Source: JBPOHE01 sp052035915
Lineage (GTDB): Bacteria; Pseudomonadota; Gammaproteobacteria; Chromatiales; Chromatiaceae
Reading direction: 5' to 3'
Length of the DNA: 49,808 nucleotides
NCBI GenBank assembly: GCA_052035915.1
Contig: JBPOHE010000002.1
Span: 1-49,808, forward strand
The notes beneath the pieces are model-generated. The model made no database searches. It was not told the origin of the DNA and saw nothing but the letters and a program-made list of their open reading frames with translations. Positions within the stretch are counted from its first letter, which is position 1. Every line of letters begins with the position of its first letter. The translations under genes and the position numbers were made by a program. Shown piece by piece: positions 16,170 through 24,982 of the stretch.

Positions 16170-18083
16170 CTAGAACTCCGGCCCGATGACGAGATGAATA
16201 CGGAAGGCGTCCTTGGCGTCGCTCAGCGGTACACCCAGGTCGAGTCGGATCAGGCCGACGGGTGAGCGCCAACGGGCGCCGAGGCCGGTACCCCAGTGAA
16301 GATCCATCCGGGAGTAGTCGTTGAAGGCGTTGCCCAGATCCAGGAATACCGCCGCGCTCCAGTCGGGGAGGATGGAGCGGTCATATTCCAGGCTGGCGAC
16401 GAGCTGGTGTTTGGCGCCGGTGATGACATCCTTGGGGAAGAGGGTCTCGTAACCATAGCCCCGCACCGAGCGATCGCCGCCGGTGCGAAACTCATAGAGT
16501 TCGGGCATCTGGTTGAAGAGCGTGCCGAGGGCGGTCTTGGTCTCGGCTTGTGTGTAGGCGATGTCGCCGCGCATGAGCAAGCGGTCGCGCTCAAACAGGG
16601 GGCGGATGGCGATGGCGCGGAGTCGGCTCTGCCAGAAGCTGAAATTGGAGGCCAACCCCTTGCGGGCGCCACGCAGTTCCAGCTTGAGAGAGTCGCCATC
16701 CCTGGGGTAGAGCACCTCGTCGCTGTCGCTCAGGGTCCAACTCAGGGCCGGCACCAGGCCGCTGAACTCCGGCGCCATGGTCGCTCGCGCCTCCTTGCCG
16801 ATCAGGGAGGCGATCAGGTCCTGCACATCCGGCGCCAGGTTGCCGAACAACACCGGAAAGACATCATAGCTTTCGGTGAGATAGGTGAGACTCCAGATTT
16901 CCTTCGCCACCCGTTCGCCCCAGAGGCGGCGCGGCCGCTGCCAGCTCAGGCCCAGGCTGTTGTTGATGATGCGGGTGTCGCCGCCCTCGTCGAGATCGAC
17001 GTCGGTGTAGTCCAGATCCTTGCCCTGGTGCCGGGCGAAGAGTTCGAGCTGGGTCTCCCGCAAGGGGTCGATAGGGATGTGATAGTTGAGATCCAGCACC
17101 AGTTTGCGGCGAAACTGCACCAGCAGGGCGCCGAGATCGAACCCCTGGCCCCACTGGCCGAGATAGCGCCGGTCCCAGTCGAAATAGCTGCCGACACCGG
17201 TATCCGTGCCCCAACCAAGGCGGATACGGTAACGATTGGGTTTGAAGGGATCGAGTTTGACCTCGAGCGGGATCTCGGTCGGCTTCTCCTCGCTGGGCGC
17301 CAGCCGCTCGATCTCCACCTGCTGGAAATACCCCGACCGGCTCAGACCCCGTCGCAAACGGGCCACTTTGTCGGCGGTAAAGGGTTCCCCGGGGACGAAG
17401 GGGACAAAGCCATGGAGAAAGGCCGGGGCGAAGAGGTCCTGTTTGAAGCCCAGGGTACCGAAACGGTAGAGAGGGCCGGTCTCGATCAGCAGGTCGATGT
17501 GGGCCTGATAGCTCTCCAGATCCACCTCCACCTGATGGCGCCTGAGTTCGGCGTCCAGATACCCCAGATTCCGCACCGCCCGCAGCCGTTCGCGCTTGGC
17601 GTGTTCATAGGCGGGGTGGTGCAGGGTGGCGCCCACCGGCAGCGGCCACTGGCTGGCCAGGGCCTGCAGGGCCGGGTCTTCCCGACCGTCACCGCTAAGA
17701 ACGAGATCCAGTTGCCCGATGGGCAGGGGATCGCCGGGCTCGATGCGGTAGACCGCCCGCCAGCGGGGATGGGTCTCGTCCGCCGGGCTGAGGGAGGCTT
17801 CGATCTCTGGACGATAATAGCCGAAGGGTTCCAGGGCCTCGCGGATCTCCGTCGGGGCCTGTTGGTGGAGGACCTCGATCCGCTCCGGGCTGAGCCGGGG
17901 ACCGGCGCTTTCCCGGTAGAGGCTGAGGGAGGCGCGGACATTGTCGAGGAGTTCGTCCCGGAGGCCTTGAATCTCCACCGCCACTTCCGCCTCGGCGCCA
18001 CAGACCGCCGGCATCAGCCCCCAAACCAGCAGCAGGCAGAGGATCTTCCCGATCCGGTAGCCTCCGCGTCCCGAGCATCCCAT
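16170..18083 (-). CDS. tamA: Translocation and assembly module outer-membrane protein TamA
   Basis: A 637-residue Omp85-family protein. A signal peptide at about 8-30 (LCLLLVWGLMPAVCGAEA) precedes three POTRA-type domains to about residue 260, then a 16-strand-type barrel. The barrel includes GGDRSVRGYGYETL, the Omp85 lid-lock motif region, and the chain ends in Phe, as outer-membrane barrels do. It inserts autotransporter-like and other barrel proteins together with TamB. The ATG at 18083 is 3 bases after the tamB stop; a TTG at 18089 overlapping that stop is possible. It is downstream of tamB, the reverse of the common tamA-tamB order. Confidence 0.9.
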   Translation of the reverse strand: MGCSGRGGYRIGKILCLLLVWGLMPAVCGAEAEVAVEIQGLRDELLDNVRASLSLYRESAGPRLSPERIEVLHQQAPTEIREALEPFGYYRPEIEASLSPADETHPRWRAVYRIEPGDPLPIGQLDLVLSGDGREDPALQALASQWPLPVGATLHHPAYEHAKRERLRAVRNLGYLDAELRRHQVEVDLESYQAHIDLLIETGPLYRFGTLGFKQDLFAPAFLHGFVPFVPGEPFTADKVARLRRGLSRSGYFQQVEIERLAPSEEKPTEIPLEVKLDPFKPNRYRIRLGWGTDTGVGSYFDWDRRYLGQWGQGFDLGALLVQFRRKLVLDLNYHIPIDPLRETQLELFARHQGKDLDYTDVDLDEGGDTRIINNSLGLSWQRPRRLWGERVAKEIWSLTYLTESYDVFPVLFGNLAPDVQDLIASLIGKEARATMAPEFSGLVPALSWTLSDSDEVLYPRDGDSLKLELRGARKGLASNFSFWQSRLRAIAIRPLFERDRLLMRGDIAYTQAETKTALGTLFNQMPELYEFRTGGDRSVRGYGYETLFPKDVITGAKHQLVASLEYDRSILPDWSAAVFLDLGNAFNDYSRMDLHWGTGLGARWRSPVGLIRLDLGVPLSDAKDAFRIHLVIGPEF

Positions 18084-18085
18084 GC

Positions 18086-21000
18086 TCAACGTTCCCAGGT
18101 GGTGGAAAGGGTCATGGACTTGTCCGCCTCGCCAATGTTGGTCTCGACCCCCAGATAGCGGTTGATGTCATACCTGGCATTGAACTCGTGGGTACGGTCG
18201 AGCAGGTTGAAGCCGTACCCGACATAGACATCGGGGCGGAGATAGCTGCCGACCCCCAGCAGACGCTCCTGGCTATTGGGGCCGGAGCCGGTGAGGAGAT
18301 AGGACTGGATGGCGGCGTCGTCGAGCTGGGGTCGGGAGAACAGGTTCAACTCCGGGGCCGCCGGGGTGCCGGCGAGATGCACGCCGACCGCGCTCACCTC
18401 ATCGCTGCCCTTGATCTGGCGCACCGCCCGGATGTCCAGCTCGGGTTCGGTGAGCGGGACCTTGTTGAACAGGATTCGCCCCCATTCGATGTCCAGGTCC
18501 TGGCCATAGCCGCGGAACACCCCGTCGCGGATATGGAGACTGCCCTCGGCGGTGGGGATGAGATCGGCCTGACCGGGCTTCATCGCCAGGCGGAGCCGAC
18601 CCCTGACCCCGGCCTTGAAACCGACCGCGTCGACGCGCACCCCCTCGCCCAGCAGCAGCTCCATATCGGCATCGACGGGCCGGGCCGTCGGCTTGGTGAG
18701 AGGGCCTTGGGGCTCGCCCTGGCGCCGACGCACCACTACATCCGCTGACGTCGCCACCCGGTGTCCGGGTACGACCTTCTCCTTGGGGGCCAGCAGCAGC
18801 ATGGCCGGGTTGAGAGGGATCTGGGGGGTGATCTCGGCCTCGGGAATTTCGATACGGCCGCGTACCTTGAGTCCGCCCTCGCTCCAGGCCAGTTGCAGGT
18901 CGGGGGCGATCCGCACCCGGGCGTCCGGGGTGTCGAAGACCTGGATGTTGCGGCCCTGCAGGCTCAGACTGGCCGACTGGTTGGCCTGATCCAGCTCCCC
19001 ACGCAGTTGCAAGACACCGAGGCCCGAACTCAGTTGTCCCTTGAGATCGTAACGACCCGGCTGATCCCGGCGGTCGACGAGGGCGAGCTGGATATCCCGC
19101 AGGGTCACACCGGCCTGGGGCAGTTCGGCTCCCCCTTGCAACAACTGTAGGCTGAGCCCGAGCTGGGGATTGGGCAGGGCGCCGCTGAGGTCGAGAGCCA
19201 GATTCAAGCGCCCGCTGGTGTTTCTGAGCTGGGGAAGGAAGCTGGGGAGGAGATCCAGATTGGGCAAAATAGCGGTCAGACGGCCATTGACGGCCTGTTG
19301 GGGCGATAGTGGCAGGCGGGTCAGATTGGGGAGCGTTAGGTTGGCCTCCACCCGTCCCTGTTCCAGGGGTTGCAGGCTGAGGCTGGCCTGAAGACCACGG
19401 GGATCGAGGCCGAATTCCAAGCGTCCGCCGCCATGGGACAACTGACGCCCCCCGTCCGCGCTCGGGATCTGGAGCTGACCCGGTGTCAACCGCAGATTCC
19501 CGGCCCCTTTGATGTGGCCCTGGGGATCGAGCCCGGCCTGCAGCTCGCCGCTCAGGGTGCCACTGACATCCCGCCGCAACATAGCCAGACTCAACCCCTG
19601 TAGGCGGGCCGACAGCTCGGCACTGCCCGGCTGATCCCAGCGCAGCGCGGTGCATAGCCTGGCCTCGCTGCCCTGTTGGGCCAGACAGCTCTCGCCCAGA
19701 CGCGCCCCATTGGCCGCCAGCCGGACCTCCACCGGCTGTTGCAGGTGCCAACTGCCCAGATCCGGGGTGCGCAGGCTCAGTTGGCCGAGCCGACCCTGCC
19801 AGGCGGAACCCTTGCTGTCCAATCCACCCTCGGCGTGCCATTCCAAGGCGGCGGAGGGTGCCAGTAGTTCCAAGTTCAGTTGTTGGGCCGAGAGACGGCC
19901 CTTACCCTGGACCTTGGCGCTCTGCAACACCAGTTCCTGGCCGCGTCGCAGCTCGCTCAGGCTGAGTTGCAGCTCCAGGGGGGCGTCTTTCGCCGTGCCC
20001 AGGAGCAGACGTCCATCCAGACGCTTGAGCCGGTGTTCCTGCCAGACCAACCCCTCGCCATTGATCTTGGCCTCCAGAGTAGGGGTCGCGGCCTGGCCGG
20101 TGATCTTCCCACCGCCGTTGAGCCGACCGCCGGCCCCCGGGACCAGGGCCCCGAGGTCCGGGGCGTCCAGGGACCAATCGAAGGCCATGGCCTCCCGCCC
20201 CAGCCGTCCCCGGGCGCTCAGCTTGTTGGGACCGGCCTTCAGGGACAGGGTATCGAGCTGCAAGGCCTGGTCCCGCCAGCGGCCCTCCAGGCCGAGTTCC
20301 AATGGCCGTTCCCGCACCTGCCCCTCAAGCTGCACCTTCCCCAGCTCGATCTCCGTCCCCCGCTTGGGGTCCAGTGTCCCCCGGCTGCGCGCCTCCAGGC
20401 GTAGCTTTCCCGGCCATTGAGGCGCCAGTCCGGCCGGGTTCAGATCCCGCCCGCTCAATTGAAGATCCCAAGACGGCTTGGGTTGCCAGCCCAGCCGACC
20501 GGCGAGTTGGACCGAGCCTTCGAGCAGACGGCCATCCAGCCCGGTCAGGGAAAAGCCCCGGGTATCCCCCTGTCCCTGTAATCGCCAATCGCCTGCTGGG
20601 ATCCGCGCCCCGGCGAGCTGGGCCTGGCCGTCGAGACGGTAGTCCCGCGGATGACCGCTCAGTCCGAGGTGGCCTTTGGCGCTGGCGACCTGGGCCGCTG
20701 GCCCGGCCAGGGGCCAGGCGAGATCGTCCCAGTGCAGCTCCGCCTCGAACTCGGACTCTTCGATTTTGGGGTCGAGACGCCCCCTGGCGGACAGGGTCAG
20801 GCGGCCCTGGGTGCCCGGGAGACTCAGCTCCAGGGGCTGGATCTCCAACCAGTCCCCATCCAACCCCAGCCAGAGCGAGGCCGCCAGCGGTGTCCCTACC
20901 GGCCAGTCGGGGAGGAGCTCATGGGGTTGCAGGTTGCAGAGGCGCAGATCCAATTGGCCCGCCAGCCCGGGCCGCCATTGCAGGGCGCCGCTCCCCCGCA

Positions 21001-22465
21001 GCCACCCTTGCAACACCTCGGCGTTCAGCTCGACCAGGGCAAGCTCCTGGCGTCCGCCCTTGGCCTTGAGCTGCCAGTGTCCGGACGGCAGGGAGCGTCC
21101 CGCCAGCTCGAAGGCGGTCTCCAGGGCATAGTCCTGGGCGCTGCCGTTCAGGGTCGCCGTTCCCTGAGTCCGAATCTCCGCCTCGCTCCGACGACCCGGC
21201 GGCCAGTCGAGCCCGCTCCATTGCAGCCTCGCCTGCACCAGGGGCTCGGGGATTGCTCCCCAATCTACTTCCCCTTGCAGCTTCAACCGAGTCGGCGTCC
21301 CCTCCAGTTCCAGCTCCAGTCCGCTCAGGATCAATTGCTGCCCTTGCGCCCGACCGAGGAGGTGGCCTCTGAGCCCGAGCCCCGGCGGCAAGGCGGGGTC
21401 GAAGCTGCTGGCGGCCAACCCCAGATCGAAGGCTATCGCTTCGCTCCAATCGATGCGTCCTTGCACGCCGGCCCGGCCCTGGGGGGAATCCAGCTCCAGG
21501 GTGCGGAGCGTCACTCCCTGTCGATCGCCGACCGCCTCCAGGCGCAGGGCCGCCGTCAGGCGACCCGGGATGGGTTGGAGATTCAGCCTGAAGTCGTAGG
21601 CGTCCAGACGGCCCTGGCTGGTCAGGGTTCCGGCGGGGAAACGCTGTTCCGGTTCCCCCGGGAGGCGGAATTCCGGCCAATCGAGCCGGAGGCTCCAAAG
21701 CGGATCGCCGAACACATCCTCAAGGCGGCCGTGCAGATTGAGGGGGAGTTCGCCCTCGCCGTCGTGGTCCAGGCGTAACTCGCGCCCATCCCCTTGCAGG
21801 CTTAGCCGTCCAGCGGCCTGCGGACCATCCTGGAGCTGCAGGCGCCAATCCCCGCTCAGACGGATGGGATAAGGCGCTTGCAGATCGGCCTGACCCAGCA
21901 GGGAGATCCGCCCCTGAGGGGCCAGGATTTCGAGTTTCTCGATCTGGAGTCGGGCCTCCTGTTCCAGACGGGCGACCAGTTGCAGCCGATCCACCAGCCG
22001 GGGCTCGGCATCGGGACCCTGGATCTCGATACGATCGAGTTGGAGATCGGCGATCTTGACGGCGAAGGGGAGCCGCGGATCGGGAAGCACTGGCGGCCAG
22101 GTCGGCGCGGTGGCGGACGGTTCCGCCGGGGTCGCTGTCGGGAACGACCGCACCCGGATGTCGGAGGCATAGAGGCTGAGGATCTCCAGCTTGGCCTGCC
22201 ACAACGCCATGGGGTTCCAATGCAGGTCGAGTTCGGCCAGCCGGACCTCGATCCCGGGGTCGCGCCAGCGCAGGTCATGGACCACCAGTCGATCCAACAG
22301 ATGACCTTGTACCTCCCCGACCGCCAGGGCACCGTCCGTCATCGGCTCCGCCTGACGCACCAGCCAGCGGGTCCCGGTCTCGGTACCGATCAAGAGCCGG
22401 ACGCCCAGGAGCAGGGAGGCGATCGGCAATACCAGGAACAAGAGAATCTTTCTGGCCGGACGCAT
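18086..22465 (-). CDS. tamB: Translocation and assembly module inner-membrane protein TamB
   Basis: A 1459-residue AsmA-like bridge protein. One N-terminal membrane anchor (ILLFLVLPIASLLLGVRLL, 7-25) is followed by a very long periplasmic beta-rich region with many repeated 'LxLxGxL' strands, as in the lipid-groove RBG proteins. The C-terminal DUF490 domain includes YGQDLDIEWGRILF, DIRAVRQI, SRPQLDDAAIQSYLLTG and a terminal barrel-like segment. Length is somewhat above E. coli TamB (about 1259). It partners TamA, encoded directly after it, and links inner and outer membranes. The gene is read away from the divergent lectin gene. Confidence 0.9.
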   Translation of the reverse strand: MRPARKILLFLVLPIASLLLGVRLLIGTETGTRWLVRQAEPMTDGALAVGEVQGHLLDRLVVHDLRWRDPGIEVRLAELDLHWNPMALWQAKLEILSLYASDIRVRSFPTATPAEPSATAPTWPPVLPDPRLPFAVKIADLQLDRIEIQGPDAEPRLVDRLQLVARLEQEARLQIEKLEILAPQGRISLLGQADLQAPYPIRLSGDWRLQLQDGPQAAGRLSLQGDGRELRLDHDGEGELPLNLHGRLEDVFGDPLWSLRLDWPEFRLPGEPEQRFPAGTLTSQGRLDAYDFRLNLQPIPGRLTAALRLEAVGDRQGVTLRTLELDSPQGRAGVQGRIDWSEAIAFDLGLAASSFDPALPPGLGLRGHLLGRAQGQQLILSGLELELEGTPTRLKLQGEVDWGAIPEPLVQARLQWSGLDWPPGRRSEAEIRTQGTATLNGSAQDYALETAFELAGRSLPSGHWQLKAKGGRQELALVELNAEVLQGWLRGSGALQWRPGLAGQLDLRLCNLQPHELLPDWPVGTPLAASLWLGLDGDWLEIQPLELSLPGTQGRLTLSARGRLDPKIEESEFEAELHWDDLAWPLAGPAAQVASAKGHLGLSGHPRDYRLDGQAQLAGARIPAGDWRLQGQGDTRGFSLTGLDGRLLEGSVQLAGRLGWQPKPSWDLQLSGRDLNPAGLAPQWPGKLRLEARSRGTLDPKRGTEIELGKVQLEGQVRERPLELGLEGRWRDQALQLDTLSLKAGPNKLSARGRLGREAMAFDWSLDAPDLGALVPGAGGRLNGGGKITGQAATPTLEAKINGEGLVWQEHRLKRLDGRLLLGTAKDAPLELQLSLSELRRGQELVLQSAKVQGKGRLSAQQLNLELLAPSAALEWHAEGGLDSKGSAWQGRLGQLSLRTPDLGSWHLQQPVEVRLAANGARLGESCLAQQGSEARLCTALRWDQPGSAELSARLQGLSLAMLRRDVSGTLSGELQAGLDPQGHIKGAGNLRLTPGQLQIPSADGGRQLSHGGGRLEFGLDPRGLQASLSLQPLEQGRVEANLTLPNLTRLPLSPQQAVNGRLTAILPNLDLLPSFLPQLRNTSGRLNLALDLSGALPNPQLGLSLQLLQGGAELPQAGVTLRDIQLALVDRRDQPGRYDLKGQLSSGLGVLQLRGELDQANQSASLSLQGRNIQVFDTPDARVRIAPDLQLAWSEGGLKVRGRIEIPEAEITPQIPLNPAMLLLAPKEKVVPGHRVATSADVVVRRRQGEPQGPLTKPTARPVDADMELLLGEGVRVDAVGFKAGVRGRLRLAMKPGQADLIPTAEGSLHIRDGVFRGYGQDLDIEWGRILFNKVPLTEPELDIRAVRQIKGSDEVSAVGVHLAGTPAAPELNLFSRPQLDDAAIQSYLLTGSGPNSQERLLGVGSYLRPDVYVGYGFNLLDRTHEFNARYDINRYLGVETNIGEADKSMTLSTTWER

Positions 22466-22580
22466 GTCTCAAAAAAGGCGTGCTTTGTCTTTGTCTAACC
22501 CATCCAGCGCTTGCCGTCGGGCAGGTGCCGGGTTAGCTTCCAGCAGGTACCTCGAGCAACATAACAGGAGAATTCCGGAT

Positions 22581-23063
22581 ATGAAAAGACTTATGGTTGT
22601 CGCCTTGGTTTCGCTGGCCACCGGGTCGGCGGTTCAGGCCACCGGCTTCAACGCCGAGGCGCTGAAAAACATGCAGCAACAGGGTCAGCAGATGGCGGCC
22701 CAGGCCATGGCCACCAAGGCCTACAAGCTGCCGAGTGGGAAATGTCTGCAAACCCAGGGCGATCCGGCCAAGGCCGGCGCTGGGGTGGCGACGGCGGACT
22801 GCAACGAGAGCGCTGGTCAGAAATGGCGGCTGGACGACAAGGGACGCCTGGTCAACCAGGCGGGAAAATGTCTCGGTCTGTCCGGCGCCAATCCTGCGTT
22901 GCAGGAATGTTCGGAGGCCGCCACCCAGAAGTGGAAGCCGGACGACAAGAGCCGTCTGGTAAGCGGTGGGGGTAAGTGTCTGGCGGCGGTCGATCCCACC
23001 AAGGCCGGTGCCCCGGTGCAGGCGATGGACTGCAACACCACTCCCAATCAGGTCTGGAAGTAG
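22581..23063 (+). CDS. Secreted ricin-B-type beta-trefoil lectin domain protein
   Basis: A 160-residue protein. A signal peptide at 1-20 (MKRLMVVALVSLATGSAVQA) is followed by a short Gln/Met-rich linker and one beta-trefoil with three repeats. Each repeat has a GKCL start (SGKCLQ, AGKCLG, GGKCLA) and a Q-x-W type end (QKWRLDD, QKWKPDD, NQVWK), plus paired cysteines. Ricin-B folds bind sugars; there is no catalytic domain here, so binding is the only supported role. The ATG at 22581 has AGGAG about 10 bases upstream and gives the signal peptide; longer in-frame starts do not. It is divergent from tamB and convergent with argC. Confidence 0.8.
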   Translation: MKRLMVVALVSLATGSAVQATGFNAEALKNMQQQGQQMAAQAMATKAYKLPSGKCLQTQGDPAKAGAGVATADCNESAGQKWRLDDKGRLVNQAGKCLGLSGANPALQECSEAATQKWKPDDKSRLVSGGGKCLAAVDPTKAGAPVQAMDCNTTPNQVWK

Positions 23064-23155
23064 TCTTTTTACCGGGCGGCCCGCGAGGGTCGCCTAGCCG
23101 ACCACTCCCCATCGACAAATCAAGCCGATGGGTAGAGTTGAGTCCGGCGGTTCGC

Positions 23156-24190
23156 TCAGGGCAGCAGGCCGATCCCCACCAGTCCGGTAGTCTCGGGCAG
23201 GCCGAACATGAGGTTCATGTTCTGCACCGCCTGACCGGCGGCGCCTTTGACCAGATTGTCGATCACCACCAGAACCACCACCATCCCGGCATTCCGCGGG
23301 TGGTGGACGGCGATCTGACAGAAGTTGGACCCGCGCACCGAGCGGGTTTCCGGATGGGAACCCGGGGGGAGGACATCGACGAAGGGTTCGCTGGCGTAGC
23401 GCCGGGCAAACACCTCTTGCAGGTCGAGATCGGCGGGGGCGACCAGCGGGGCGTAGAGCGTCGCCTCGATGCCGCGGATCATGGGCACCAGATGGGGAAC
23501 GAAGGTCAGGGACAGGGATTGAGCGGCGATCTGGTGGAGGTTCTGCCGGATCTCCGGCCAGTGACGATGCCGACTCACTCCATAGGCCTTGAAGCTTTCA
23601 CCCACCTCGCCCATGAGCATGGAGACGCTCGCCTTGCGACCGGCGCCGCTGACGCCGGATTTGCAGTCGGCGATGAGACCATCTGTGACCACGAGCCCCG
23701 CCTCCAGCAAAGGGAGGAACCCCAGGGTCACGGCGGTTGGGTAACAACCCGGGTTGGCCACCAGGCGTGCGCGCCGGATCCGCTCCCGATTCAATTCGGG
23801 GAGCCCGTACACCGCCTCGGCCAACAGCTCCGGACAACTGTGGGGCATTTCATACCAGTCCTGCCATTCGGACGCCTCCCGTAGGCGGAAATCCGCCGCC
23901 AGATCGATCACCCGGGTGGAGGCGGCCAGGAGATCGGGCACCATCCGCATCGCCGTGCCGTTGGGGGTGGCGAAAAATACCAGATCGCATTCGGCCAATT
24001 GGCCCAGGTCGGGTTCGGTAAAACTGAGTTGTATCTGGCCACGCAGGTTGGGGAACAGATCGGATACCGGCATCCCGGCCTCGGAGCGTGAGGTGATGAT
24101 CCCGAGTTCCACATCCGGGTGGTGCGCCAACAAACGCAATAACTCCACCCCCGTGTATCCGGTTCCGCCAACTATACCTACTCGAATCAT
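23156..24190 (-). CDS. argC: N-acetyl-gamma-glutamyl-phosphate reductase ArgC
   Basis: A 344-residue NADPH-dependent enzyme of arginine synthesis that reduces N-acetylglutamyl phosphate to the semialdehyde. The nucleotide loop GGTGYTGVELLRLL is at 8-21, the catalytic Cys is in NPGCYPTAV at about 147-155, DCKSGVSGAGRKAS follows, and the catalytic His lies in the SRHRHWPEI region. Start and length match the family. No other arg gene is adjacent. About 110 bases upstream is a strong intrinsic terminator preceded by a sigma70 promoter, so argC may sit behind an attenuated leader. Confidence 0.95.
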   Translation of the reverse strand: MIRVGIVGGTGYTGVELLRLLAHHPDVELGIITSRSEAGMPVSDLFPNLRGQIQLSFTEPDLGQLAECDLVFFATPNGTAMRMVPDLLAASTRVIDLAADFRLREASEWQDWYEMPHSCPELLAEAVYGLPELNRERIRRARLVANPGCYPTAVTLGFLPLLEAGLVVTDGLIADCKSGVSGAGRKASVSMLMGEVGESFKAYGVSRHRHWPEIRQNLHQIAAQSLSLTFVPHLVPMIRGIEATLYAPLVAPADLDLQEVFARRYASEPFVDVLPPGSHPETRSVRGSNFCQIAVHHPRNAGMVVVLVVIDNLVKGAAGQAVQNMNLMFGLPETTGLVGIGLLP

Positions 24191-24299
24191 GACCCTTGCC
24201 GCCAGAAAAATGATTAGTGAAGTAGCATTTTATAATAAAACTTATTCGCCTTTCGCTCTTATGGGCGACCCGGCGGCTGTTCTCTGGGCTGGCTGGAGA

Positions 24300-24390
24300 A
24301 AATAAAAAAGCGGCCTAAGCCGCTTAACTCCTCTCGTGACACTGTAGTTTTTCTGCTTCCCGTTGGGATTCAACGGGCGTCACTCAAGTT
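24300..24390 (-). ncRNA. Candidate small RNA or argC attenuator leader
   Basis: A compact transcription unit on the minus strand: promoter at 24425-24397, then about 90 nucleotides ending in a terminator. The RNA can form a closing stem GTGAC/GTCAC (24383-24379 with 24340-24336) around hairpin CCCGTTG-AATC-CAACGGG (24377-24359), then an unpaired GAGAGGAG before the terminator stem. argC begins 110 bases further on, on the same strand, so this may be a free-standing sRNA or a transcription-attenuation leader. A GTG-started frame of 19 codons (starting at 24383) runs through it, but it has no ribosome binding site. I do not recognise the family. Confidence 0.55.
24301..24325 (-). terminator. 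Intrinsic terminator upstream of argC
   Basis: On the minus strand AAGCGGC-TTAG-GCCGCTT (24325-24308) is followed directly by TTTTTTATTTT. The opposite strand has no U-run, so the direction is clear. It closes the candidate sRNA/leader. Confidence 0.8.
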
Positions 24391-24396
24391 AGGGGT

Positions 24397-24425
24397 ACTT
24401 TAGGCATTTGGGGCACAGTTGTCAA
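24397..24425 (-). promoter_or_regulatory. Sigma70 promoter of the sRNA/leader
   Basis: TTGACA (24425-24420), a 17-base spacer, and TAAAGT (24402-24397). A consensus -35 with ideal spacing predicts a start near 24390. Confidence 0.65.
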
Positions 24426-24702
24426 GCAGATGCAAAAACACAACAAAATTTTTACGAAGCATGAAACAGGGATACTGTGGTGTGTATTCCCATGTCGACA
24501 AACCTAGAGGAGACAAGGGATTCTCTATTCGTGGCGGCTGGAGAAAAAGTCGTGGTAAAATAACAACAAGTTGTATATGTATATGGTTATTTTGATTGGC
24601 GAGATGACCCAGCTAGGCACGGCGGATTCGATCGTTCCTACGCTGGAGCTTGGGAAGGATCGAAAGTCAAGCCGCCATTTCGAGCCGGAGGCATGACTCA
24701 GC
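24426..24702. other. Non-coding stretch upstream of the argC leader
   Basis: This part of the argC-recD intergenic region is more AT-rich than its surroundings, with runs such as CAAAATTTTTACG and GTTGTATATGTATATGG. A 23-codon ATG frame starts at 24492 but has no similarity I recognise. I see no supported gene. Confidence 0.4.
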
Positions 24703-24823
24703 GGCTCCGGGCCGGGACCGAAACTGGCCGGTTTTTGTTCTCATTTAGAGAACAATTCGTCGATAAATGAGGTATTGTTCTCGATCAAAGAACAAAAAAT
24801 CGGCTCGGAGACCGGGTGCCCGG
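24703..24823 (+). repeat. Two-hairpin palindromic repeat, copy D
   Basis: GGCTCCGGGCC and GGCCGGTTTTT on the left, TTGTTCT-CATTTAG-AGAACAA, then TTGTTCT-CGATCAA-AGAACAA, then AAAAATCGG. The right outer arm is degenerate (GGAGACCGGGTGCCCGG). It lies about 160 bases after the recD stop. Confidence 0.75.
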
Positions 24824-24982
24824 CGCGCCGGAAGGCGACAGAGCAGCCATGCGGTGCTCCCGTCGACCTCATCCGTTTGCCGAACACCGACGCCCCAACA
24901 GGGTTCGGGTTCCACCGGCTGGTGCGGATGAGCGGGGCCAGACGGCCGACGCCGATGAGGGAAAACCGCACGGGGATTGGTA

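Noticed and set aside
16241..16699. Short minus-strand frames within tamA as a separate gene
   Set aside because: They are off-frame translations of tamA rich in Arg/Ser/Pro, typical of shadows.
16296..18158. 620-codon frame on the plus strand over tamA
   Set aside because: Antisense shadow of tamA, with no signal peptide or recognised domain.
24492..24563. Possible 23-codon small gene upstream of argC
   Set aside because: A short chance frame with no ribosome binding site at proper spacing and no similarity I recognise.
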